A DNA stretch of 32,088 nucleotides, taken from the IMG/VR virus record IMGVR_UViG_3300020056_001059, positions 1 to 32,088 of that record; one strand, given 5' to 3'. The DNA is from a virus. Made by a program: the position numbers and the translations under genes. Shown here in pieces: positions 6,394 through 13,032 of this stretch (its first letter is position 1; each line of letters starts with the position of its first letter). The notes below the pieces were generated by a model. That model was not told where the DNA came from. It made no database searches and saw nothing but the letters and a program-made list of their open reading frames with translations.

Positions 6394-7246
6394 ACCTATT
6401 GCAGATCATCGTGTAAAAGATTTTATAGTAGGATTGAATCCTACTAATGATTTATATAATAATGATATACAAGACCAGTTTACTAATGATTTTTATAACT
6501 GGATTAATTCAAGTAAGCTGAATAATTTAATAGGACTTGATAAGTTTCCAATACACAGATTAGTTGCAGGAACAGCACAAACATTTGACCATTTTTATTG
6601 GCGTCACAAGAATCGTACATTTAGATTCTTTCGCGGCGAGTTTATGTATCATAGTGCAGTTCTTAAGCATGGCGGAGTTTGGGCATACCTTGATGACAGA
6701 CGTTTACAACCAAACGATGCTTTAATTATTAGCGTACCGTTTTCAGATTATGGATCGCAACATACACATTTAGAGTTTTTGTTACATAATTGTAATGCTA
6801 TGGATATTCCTGTCTTATTAGACTTTGCATATTATCCTTGTACTAAAAATATTACGTTAGATTTAACAAAATATAATTGTGTTCAAACAGTTACATTTTC
6901 ATTATCAAAAGCATTTTATGGTGCTGAGTTTTTACGTGTTGGACTAAGATTAGAAAGAGAAGATACTGATGATGGTATAGATTTAATCAATTCTGTTGAA
7001 ATGGTCAATCGCATATCGTTAAGTATAGCATCAAGTTTAATTAAAAATTATAGCATAGATCATAATTGGTTATCATATGGTGATCTTTATAAAGAAGTGT
7101 GTAAAGAGTACAACTTAAAAAACACAGATTGTGTTATGTTTGGGTTAGGCGGAGATGAATATAAAGAGTATAATAGAGGCACAAAAGTTAACAGAGTTTG
7201 TGTTTCAGAAATAATAGGAGAAAAAATATATGACAGTAGTCAGTAG
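6374..7246 (+). CDS. PLP-dependent aminotransferase-like protein (short)
   Basis: The start ATG at 6374 has GGAG eight bases before it and lies inside the end of the previous gene. The 290-residue product carries the fold-type I landmarks: LLDFAYY with Asp150 (pairs with the PLP pyridine nitrogen) and Tyr153, then TVTFSLSKAFYG with the likely Schiff-base Lys179, followed by RVGLRL at 188. Spacing from Asp to Lys is normal for class I/II aminotransferases. At 290 residues it is roughly 100 shorter than common family members, so the N-terminal arm or small domain is reduced. It may be an aminotransferase, decarboxylase or C-C bond enzyme. Next to an amidinotransferase it could make the amine acceptor. 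Confidence 0.7.
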   Translation: MNLRGAKPIADHRVKDFIVGLNPTNDLYNNDIQDQFTNDFYNWINSSKLNNLIGLDKFPIHRLVAGTAQTFDHFYWRHKNRTFRFFRGEFMYHSAVLKHGGVWAYLDDRRLQPNDALIISVPFSDYGSQHTHLEFLLHNCNAMDIPVLLDFAYYPCTKNITLDLTKYNCVQTVTFSLSKAFYGAEFLRVGLRLEREDTDDGIDLINSVEMVNRISLSIASSLIKNYSIDHNWLSYGDLYKEVCKEYNLKNTDCVMFGLGGDEYKEYNRGTKVNRVCVSEIIGEKIYDSSQ

Positions 7247-8291
7247 TCATAACGACTGGGATCCATTAGAAGAAATTTTTGTAGGTGTTGCAGATCATGC
7301 ACGTATTCCTACTATTGATGCAAGTACGCATTCTTTTGGGTTTGCAGATTGTACCTACGATCAAATTAAAGATCTTGAAGGACCTTCACCGCAATGGGTG
7401 ATTGATGAAGCAAACGAGGATCTTGACAACTTATCAGATCAATTAAGAAAGCTGGGTGTAACAGTTCGTAGACCTGAGGCAATTGATCATAGTAAAACAT
7501 TCAAATCGCCAGACTGGGAAACAACAGGATGGTACACATATTGTCCACGTGACTTGCTGTTGCCATTAGATAATCTAATTATTGATTGTCCGGGTGCTAT
7601 GCGGGCAAGACAATATGAAACACTTGCATATCGTGATTTTTTATACGATGTAGTAGATAATGGTGGAGAATGGTTAAGTGCGCCAAGACCAAGATTATTA
7701 GATAGCAGTTATCAACTTGACGACCTAAGTATTCCTACACTTACTAATGAAGAAATTGTTTTTGATGCTCCTAACGTAGTACGTTTAGGCAAGGATCTAA
7801 TTTATCAAGTAAGTAACTCTGGTAATTTATGGGGTTATAAGTGGTTACGTAATTTGCTTGAACCACGTGGTTACCGTATTCATTTAGCAGAAAAGTTTTA
7901 TAGCTATTCGCACTTTGACAGTACAGTTATTCCACTACGTCCTGGATTGGTGTTGTTTAACGGCGATCGCTGTACTCCAGACTGGTATCCACCAATCTTT
8001 AAAGACTGGGATAAAATCTTTGTACCAGGTGATCAGGTAGTTGACATTGGATCTAACTTAGAAGGTAATGTATCACCTTGTTCTAAATACATTGGTTTAA
8101 ATATGTTAAGTGTAAACGAAGAATTAGTTATTATTGATGAAAATCAGGAATATGTACGTAAAGAGTTAGACAAGCACGGCATTGAATCGATTGGCATGCC
8201 TATGCGTCAAGCACGTACATTAAGCGGTGGCTTTCATTGTGTTACACTTGACACAAAACGTAAAGGTAACTGCGAGGATTATTTTGCTTGA
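7230..8291 (+). CDS. Glycine amidinotransferase (AGAT)-like enzyme
   Basis: AGAT-family enzymes move the amidino group of arginine to an amine, giving ornithine and a guanidino compound such as guanidinoacetate. The 353-residue protein has the family's N-terminal NDWDPLEEIFVG strand and an intact catalytic triad: Asp179 in FDAPNVVRLGKDL, His228 in SHFDSTVIPL, and nucleophile Cys337 in SGGFHCVTLDTKRKG. These match Asp254, His303 and Cys407 of human AGAT as I remember them. Length is close to bacterial relatives acting on glycine or antibiotic precursors. The start has AGGAG eight bases upstream and overlaps the aminotransferase gene by 17 bases. The acceptor amine is unknown. Confidence 0.88.
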   Translation: MTVVSSHNDWDPLEEIFVGVADHARIPTIDASTHSFGFADCTYDQIKDLEGPSPQWVIDEANEDLDNLSDQLRKLGVTVRRPEAIDHSKTFKSPDWETTGWYTYCPRDLLLPLDNLIIDCPGAMRARQYETLAYRDFLYDVVDNGGEWLSAPRPRLLDSSYQLDDLSIPTLTNEEIVFDAPNVVRLGKDLIYQVSNSGNLWGYKWLRNLLEPRGYRIHLAEKFYSYSHFDSTVIPLRPGLVLFNGDRCTPDWYPPIFKDWDKIFVPGDQVVDIGSNLEGNVSPCSKYIGLNMLSVNEELVIIDENQEYVRKELDKHGIESIGMPMRQARTLSGGFHCVTLDTKRKGNCEDYFA

Positions 8292-9153
8292 TCCAAGAGG
8301 ATTTCATTTACCTTATTTAGAATGGATGGTCACAACCTCGTGCGACTTAGCATGTCCGGGTTGTGACCGTTTTATTGACTACAACCATTCCTGGCATGAA
8401 GATTTACAAGAGCTGAAATCAAATATGTTTGAATGGGGATCCCGTCTTGATCCAGACAACTTTACAATCATAGGCGGAGAACCGTTAATACATCCTGGCA
8501 TTTACGATATTATAAAACACAGTAGGCACTGTTTTGATCATGCAAGAATAGAAATTTATTCTAATGGATTTTTCTTGCCTAAACGTGATAAACTTTTAGA
8601 TATTCTGTTAGAAAACCAGCCTGCTAAAATTAGTATTACATTGCATAATAGAGATACAGCAATTAGACAAAAAATTGAAGATAATATTCGAAAGTATATT
8701 ATAAAAGATCTTCCTTGGGTAGAAGAAGAAAACCATATATGGAGATACCAAGATGTAGAATTAGAAGTATCTGACCCTACTCAAGGAGGATGGTATGATT
8801 ACAGACAAAACTTAAATGGTGTGCTAAAACCGTGGAATGACAGAGATGCTGAATCAAGTTACCACAACTGTAGTGCAAACATCTATCCTATTATATACAA
8901 AAATAAACTATATAAATGTCCGCCAATTAGTATGTTAAGAACTCATGCTGAAAAATATAATATGTTAGATGACAAGGATTGGGAACCGTATTTAAAATAC
9001 GAAGGTTTAGATGTTAACTGCTCCGAGTATGAATTGAATGGGTTTATTAATAATATATTTCATCCACATCCTATTTGTGAGATGTGTCCTGCAAATCCAA
9101 ACTTAAAACCACAAGAAGATGCTATTCTAAAAGGTAAGATACATGAAGTGTAG
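8284..9153 (+). CDS. Radical SAM protein with Cys-rich C-terminus
   Basis: I take TTG at 8284 as the start: GAGG lies 6 bases upstream and the start overlaps the amidinotransferase stop by 8 bases. The 289-residue protein has the radical SAM motif CDLACPGC (Cys20, Cys24, Cys27) and the SAM-binding IIGGEPLIHPG near 62-72. Five further cysteines in the last 100 residues (NCSANIY, YKCPP, VNCSE, CEMCPANP) could hold a SPASM/twitch-like auxiliary cluster. Such proteins cleave SAM to a 5'-deoxyadenosyl radical and modify peptides, sugars or amino acids. No obvious precursor peptide lies next to it. The next gene starts 11 bases before its end. Confidence 0.85.
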   Translation: MLDPRGFHLPYLEWMVTTSCDLACPGCDRFIDYNHSWHEDLQELKSNMFEWGSRLDPDNFTIIGGEPLIHPGIYDIIKHSRHCFDHARIEIYSNGFFLPKRDKLLDILLENQPAKISITLHNRDTAIRQKIEDNIRKYIIKDLPWVEEENHIWRYQDVELEVSDPTQGGWYDYRQNLNGVLKPWNDRDAESSYHNCSANIYPIIYKNKLYKCPPISMLRTHAEKYNMLDDKDWEPYLKYEGLDVNCSEYELNGFINNIFHPHPICEMCPANPNLKPQEDAILKGKIHEV

Positions 9154-10081
9154 TGCATTTTGGAATCACACTAACATTAGGCCTGGAAACAGAGTATATC
9201 CGTGTTGTCGTTTTAAACATTCTATTGATACCTTTAATGGCGATATAGAAAACGTATTACACTCAGAAGCATATAAAGAATTACGTGAAAAAAGCCTTGC
9301 TGGAGAGCATATACAAGGTTGTGAAAAATGTTACTACGAAGAATCAATTCAACATAAAAGTCTACGTCAAGAGTTTAATGAGAAATACAATACAAACTCA
9401 GTTGAACTCAAATATCTTGAAATTGGCTTAGATAATCTTTGCAATCTTACTTGCGATGGATGCAATTCAGAATTTAGTACAAGTTGGATTGCCAAAGAAG
9501 AATTAATATACGGAAAGGCAAGTCATAAAAAATTAGTTGTTGACGAAATTACAACTATACCATCAAGTGTAAATAAAATTTTATTCTTAGGTGGCGAACC
9601 TTTAATTTTAAATAGGCATTTAGATGTATTAAATTTACATCCCTGTCCGCAAAACTGTGTTGTAATTTATAATACTAATGCTACATATCTTCCTACTGAA
9701 GATTGTAACCAAGTTTGGAATAACTTTAAACAAGTTAAATTTATTATTAGCATTGATGGCGTTGGTGCTGTCAATGAAAAAGTTAGAGGCGGTAGTGTTT
9801 GGCAAGATACACTTAATTTTATTGACTATTGTAAAATAAACAATTATGAATTTGAATTTAATACTGTTTTACATTACAATAATATATTTCATCTACACGA
9901 TCTTATCAAGTTTATGGAAAACTATGACAATAAATGGTATATAAATGTACTAACTTATCCCGAATCATTAAGATTTACAAAACATGACAGACAAGAAATA
10001 CAAAAATATCTATCGAGGATTGACGGATTTACCTACCCGAACAAGGAATACATCCAGAACTTCTCTCGAGGTACCTTATAG
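9143..10081 (+). CDS. Radical SAM protein with N-terminal twitch-like Cys module
   Basis: The 312-residue protein has an unusual order. A Cys-rich module comes first (Cys3, then YPCCRF at 19-24 and GCEKCYYEE at 59-67), followed by the radical SAM motif CNLTCDGC (Cys100, 104, 107) and FLGGEPLI near 148-155. A strand FIISIDGVG follows at about 200. This matches the N-twitch type of radical SAM proteins, where the auxiliary-cluster domain precedes the barrel. It is distinct from the preceding radical SAM gene, so two different radical steps or a heteromeric pair are possible. The end lies 98 bases inside the frame of the following gene. The substrate is unknown. Confidence 0.85.
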   Translation: MKCSAFWNHTNIRPGNRVYPCCRFKHSIDTFNGDIENVLHSEAYKELREKSLAGEHIQGCEKCYYEESIQHKSLRQEFNEKYNTNSVELKYLEIGLDNLCNLTCDGCNSEFSTSWIAKEELIYGKASHKKLVVDEITTIPSSVNKILFLGGEPLILNRHLDVLNLHPCPQNCVVIYNTNATYLPTEDCNQVWNNFKQVKFIISIDGVGAVNEKVRGGSVWQDTLNFIDYCKINNYEFEFNTVLHYNNIFHLHDLIKFMENYDNKWYINVLTYPESLRFTKHDRQEIQKYLSRIDGFTYPNKEYIQNFSRGTL

Positions 10082-11210
10082 AAGTATAACACCAACTAAT
10101 AGATTGTTAGACTCTATAAAATATACTGACCTAAAAAAAGTTGTTAATTTTTATCAAGATACTTCTTACGATGCTGATCGATATGTGTTATTTTTTGAAT
10201 TTATAGGTAACAATTTTAAAAAGTTTGATACTGTAAAAAGTATTGCGTCTAAGGATACTTTTGTAATTGTAGATGATACGTATGAAGGGTTACTAACACA
10301 AAAACAGTCTGATGAAATTTCAGAGTGGGCTGAAGAAAATAATATTCAATATTTGATATACTCGAGTAATCAAGCATTAAAAGGCAAACAAACATATTAT
10401 TTTAACTTTCATCTTACATATAAAAACTTTGATAACATTGATGTGCAGAATGATCAAACTGAACCTTATCTTTATCCAAGACCTAAAATCTTTTTAACTT
10501 TAAATAGGCAAGCTCGATATCATCGTTTTCAAATTATTGATCATTTATTAGAAAACGGATATATCAATCATACTTTAGCAAGTTGTAACAAATATGAATT
10601 TGAAATACTGCAATCATCTCCAAGCGAAGTTGAAGATAGTGTTAAAGATTTTTACAAGACTAATAATATTTTTGATGATAATATGTTGTATAAAACTTTG
10701 TCAAAAGAAAGTTTACAAAGGTTAGAAAAATCACTACCATTAAAAATTGACATGGAGGATAATACAGATCTTAACTTTCAGCAACATATGCCTAATCCAT
10801 CGGAGATGTTTCAAAAAACCTATTGGAGCATTATTGGAGAAAGAGACTTTTACAGCAATGAGTATTTAGGATTTACTGAAAAAGTATTAAAGGCATTATT
10901 TTACTATCATCCATTTATTGTTGTAGGACTACCACATACATTAAAATCTCTAAGGGAGCTTGGGTTTATTACATTTGAATCTGTAATTGATGAAAGCTAC
11001 GATAGTATTGAAGATCACCATGAACGTATGGCTGAAATAAAGAAACAAATTGATTTTTTAGCAAATAAAAATTACTCTTGGCATTATAATACCTATTTAG
11101 AATTGTTGCCTATACTTGAACACAACAGAGAAACATATCAAAAACTAAATCAAAACTACATGTGTAGTGTTCTTGTTAACAAAGTACTAAAATTCTTTTA
11201 TCAGTCTTAA
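9984..11210 (+). CDS. Putative glycosyltransferase-like protein, last gene of the operon
   Basis: The longest ATG frame starts at 9984, but no ribosome site precedes it and it would overlap the radical SAM gene by 98 bases. The true start may be nearer 10080-10104, where the conserved-looking part (SITPTNRLLDSIKY) begins. The C-terminal region has SIIGERDFYSNEYLGFTEKV, then PFIVVGLPHTLKSLRELGF and VIDESYDSIEDHHER. This EK...PF(I/V)..G.P..L..L...GF pattern resembles the nucleotide-sugar half of some GT-B glycosyltransferases seen in phages and surface-glycan loci. The N-terminal half is unassigned. It ends in a 35-base convergent overlap with a minus-strand gene. It may attach or carry the operon product, but this is inference. 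Confidence 0.55.
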   Translation: MTDKKYKNIYRGLTDLPTRTRNTSRTSLEVPYRSITPTNRLLDSIKYTDLKKVVNFYQDTSYDADRYVLFFEFIGNNFKKFDTVKSIASKDTFVIVDDTYEGLLTQKQSDEISEWAEENNIQYLIYSSNQALKGKQTYYFNFHLTYKNFDNIDVQNDQTEPYLYPRPKIFLTLNRQARYHRFQIIDHLLENGYINHTLASCNKYEFEILQSSPSEVEDSVKDFYKTNNIFDDNMLYKTLSKESLQRLEKSLPLKIDMEDNTDLNFQQHMPNPSEMFQKTYWSIIGERDFYSNEYLGFTEKVLKALFYYHPFIVVGLPHTLKSLRELGFITFESVIDESYDSIEDHHERMAEIKKQIDFLANKNYSWHYNTYLELLPILEHNRETYQKLNQNYMCSVLVNKVLKFFYQS

Positions 11211-11523
11211 TTGGGTAATCTAATACATTTGATATATTCCATATAAAGTTTCTAATAGATAAAGGAATATCTTCTACTTGTCCTTCTTTACCGTTTAAAA
11301 ACGGCTGTACAAAAATTGTGTTATGACTTGATTCTTTAAACACATTTGATTCGTCTAATACAAGTTGAATCCCTTGATATTGATTATCAAATGTTTTAGT
11401 AACTAAAAAATGACTGTCTTCTTTTGTGTCTATAATATTAAAATATGGAGAAAGTAATTTAGATAGATCTTCTTTAATATCCAAATCTTCAATGTATATA
11501 CTTGTAACTTTTTCTAATATCAT
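11176..11523 (-). CDS. Hypothetical protein paired with an oxygenase
   Basis: The 115-residue product has no motif I recognise. It begins MILEKVTSIYIEDLDI and alternates predicted strands and helices, with Phe/Ile-rich segments (NTIFVQPF and NFIWNISNV). Its start overlaps the stop of the upstream minus-strand oxygenase gene by the sequence ATGA, so the two are probably co-translated. Its 3' end overlaps the plus-strand operon end by 35 bases. It could be a partner or chaperone of the oxygenase; nothing in the sequence proves this. Confidence 0.6.
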   Translation of the reverse strand: MILEKVTSIYIEDLDIKEDLSKLLSPYFNIIDTKEDSHFLVTKTFDNQYQGIQLVLDESNVFKESSHNTIFVQPFLNGKEGQVEDIPLSIRNFIWNISNVLDYPIKTDKRILVLC

Positions 11524-12110
11524 TTTAACGCCTTGATACTAAAATTAATGACTATTCTGTTTTCGTTGCTGTCGTTAAAAGATGTATGATTTTTTAAATA
11601 GCCTGGGAGAAAAATAATATCTCCTTCAGGCATAGGTGTTTCAAATCTAAAAGTGTTATCTAAATTTGGCGTTTTGAATTTGAGATTAGCATAAAAGTCT
11701 ACCCTATCGGCGGGGTGTGTGATAATCAAATTTCCTGCATCTGGCGGTGTATTTAAAAAATACATTCCATGTAAAAATGTATAAGGAACTTCATGTGAAA
11801 TTGTTGTGCCGCCTGGTTCTGCTACTGCACCGTACATTTGCTGTATTCCTAATTTAATACTTTCATCTAACTCCCAAGATTTTTTAATCTCGTTGCTTAG
11901 GTTTGTAATTGTTTGTATTAAAGGTTCAAAAACTGGGTGGTGTTGTAAATCACTTGTTGTAATAAACCCTTTTCGATTGGTATAGTCATGCTCTTTAGCG
12001 TTATGAACTAACTCTACCATAGACTGTTTGAGCTCTTGGTGATTGCTAAATGTAGAACCAAGTAAATTTGATACAAATATTGGATACGATTTAAGATTAT
12101 TTTCTTGCAT
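11520..12110 (-). CDS. 2OG-Fe(II) oxygenase, phage type
   Basis: The 196-residue protein fits the phage and marine-bacterial 2OG-FeII_Oxy_5-type family. It shows FITTSDLQHHPVFEPL near 49-64, His106 in the ISHEVPYTFLHGMYFL region, GNLIITHPADR near 126, then GDIIFLPGYLKNH with distal His175 and Arg185 (NRIVINFSI) for 2-oxoglutarate. This is a third oxygenase candidate within 7 kb. The ATG at 12110 has no visible Shine-Dalgarno site, and no strong minus-strand promoter is seen upstream, so its expression is unclear. It faces away from the small membrane gene at 12150. The substrate is unknown. Confidence 0.75.
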   Translation of the reverse strand: MQENNLKSYPIFVSNLLGSTFSNHQELKQSMVELVHNAKEHDYTNRKGFITTSDLQHHPVFEPLIQTITNLSNEIKKSWELDESIKLGIQQMYGAVAEPGGTTISHEVPYTFLHGMYFLNTPPDAGNLIITHPADRVDFYANLKFKTPNLDNTFRFETPMPEGDIIFLPGYLKNHTSFNDSNENRIVINFSIKALK

Positions 12111-12120
12111 AAATGTATTT

Positions 12121-12130
12121 AAATAAATAA
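12121..12130 (+). promoter_or_regulatory. Late-promoter-like box AAATAAATAA
   Basis: The core ATAAATA is at 12123-12129, 20 bases before the ATG at 12150, with AAAGGAG between. It serves the small membrane protein and the abutting IscA-like gene. Confidence 0.55.
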
Positions 12131-12149
12131 ACTAACAAAGGAGACGATT

Positions 12150-12317
12150 ATGATACGTAAGTGGATTAATGCTCGTTTAAGCGAGCGTACAACTTTAGAC
12201 GGTGCTATTCTTATTGGAGCAGGCATTGCATTTTTAATTTTTAAACCAATTGCAGCCATTGCGGCATATGCGGCTATTGCATACGGTGCTTGGACTATTT
12301 GGAAAAAAGAAGACTAA
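12150..12317 (+). CDS. 55-residue membrane protein
   Basis: ATG at 12150 follows AAAGGAG by 5 bases. The product begins with a basic amphipathic segment (MIRKWINARLSERTTLDG). A hydrophobic Ala/Ile-rich stretch of about 30 residues follows (AILIGAGIAFLIF then AAIAAYAAIAYGAW), and it ends WKKED. Small proteins with an ERTxLDG motif and one or two membrane helices are, as I recall, common in T4-like marine phages; their role is not known to me. The stop TAA directly abuts the ATG of the IscA-like gene, so the two are almost certainly one transcript and co-translated. A late-type box upstream suggests late expression. Confidence 0.75.
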   Translation: MIRKWINARLSERTTLDGAILIGAGIAFLIFKPIAAIAAYAAIAYGAWTIWKKED

Positions 12318-12668
12318 ATGGTTGTTACCTTAACTGAGACTGCTACGTCTCAAATCGATAATATTTGTAAAGAAAATAATGTTATCGGTGTTGCGTTGAA
12401 TATGAAGGGCGGCGGTTGTGCTGGGTTTGAATATGACTGGAGCACGATTAGCAATCCTGACAATATTGAAGAAGGAAGCGAAATTATTCCTACCCCAGAA
12501 GGAAATAGTTTTGTTATAGGCCCTCATAGTATTATGTTTATGATAGGATCAACTATCAATTACAAAAAAGATATTCTTGGGTCTATGTTTGAAATACAAA
12601 ATCCAAACGCACAAAGTTCATGCGGCTGCGGAGTTAGTGTTAATTTTGCAGATAATTTACAAATCTAA
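12318..12668 (+). CDS. A-type Fe-S cluster carrier, IscA/HesB-like
   Basis: A-type carriers bind an Fe-S cluster or iron through three cysteines and pass it to client proteins. The 116-residue protein has all three: Cys34 in GGGCAGFEY, and Cys102 and Cys104 in SSCGCGVSVNF. Overall length and strand pattern (SFVIGPHSIMFMIGS near the middle) match the family. The start immediately follows the stop of the 55-residue membrane protein. IscA-like genes recur in marine T4-like phages. Here it lies in a late-type transcript beside tail genes, so a virion-associated iron role or support of Fe-S enzymes such as the radical SAM pair are both possible. Only the family is certain. Confidence 0.85.
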   Translation: MVVTLTETATSQIDNICKENNVIGVALNMKGGGCAGFEYDWSTISNPDNIEEGSEIIPTPEGNSFVIGPHSIMFMIGSTINYKKDILGSMFEIQNPNAQSSCGCGVSVNFADNLQI

Positions 12669-12952
12669 AGTTTACTAATAGGGATGTCAGAACTTGCAGA
12701 CAAATTCCATACTTGTTTGCGTTCTACTCCTTTTTTTTGTGCAAATACCTTTGCATCACAATTTTTGCACACATGAAAATAGTTATTGTTTAGACGTTTA
12801 GGATCCATACTACCCCGTGATCTTTCAAATTCAACATCACAATTATCACATCGTAATACAATCATAGTAACATCACGGTAATACTTGTGCAGTTTACCTA
12901 ATTTACTAAGACGTTCGTATATCTTTTTTAATGTGTATTCTCGAATGAACAT
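12665..12952 (-). CDS. Small double-CxxC zinc-ribbon protein
   Basis: I choose the ATG at 12952; the frame continues upstream to 13039 but that part is hydrophobic, unlike the rest, and overlaps the late promoter and start of the fibre gene. The 95-residue product has a basic helical N-terminus (REYTLKKIYERLSKLGKLHK), a first pair CDNC at about 34-37 and a second pair CKNC at about 61-64 (single-letter runs LRCDNCDVEF and HVCKNCDAKVF). That makes a zinc ribbon of about 27 residues between knuckles. The tail ERKQVWNLSASSD follows. It probably binds nucleic acid. No ribosome site is visible. It converges with the IscA-like gene (4-base overlap). Confidence 0.6.
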   Translation of the reverse strand: MFIREYTLKKIYERLSKLGKLHKYYRDVTMIVLRCDNCDVEFERSRGSMDPKRLNNNYFHVCKNCDAKVFAQKKGVERKQVWNLSASSDIPISKL

Positions 12953-12986
12953 ATAACTATTTACATTAAGATTATAAAATGATACG

Positions 12987-12993
12987 ATAAATA
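12987..12993 (+). promoter_or_regulatory. Late-promoter-like box (CGATAAATA)
   Basis: ATAAATA lies 39 bases before the ATG of the giant fibre gene at 13033, within CGATAAATAAG. The same CGATAAATA string recurs before the gene at 25734, which supports it as a real signal. Confidence 0.6.
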
Positions 12994-13032
12994 AGTATGT
13001 TAAGCACAAAAACCATAGTGGAGCGTACATAA

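Noticed and set aside
8248-8276. TTGACA at 8248-8253 ahead of the first radical SAM gene as an internal operon promoter
   Set aside because: The -10 position reads TGCGAG; the segment codes for the conserved amidinotransferase C-terminus, so the match is incidental.
11176-11240. Intrinsic terminator between the convergent operons
   Set aside because: There is no GC-rich stem followed by a T-run on either strand; the genes simply overlap.
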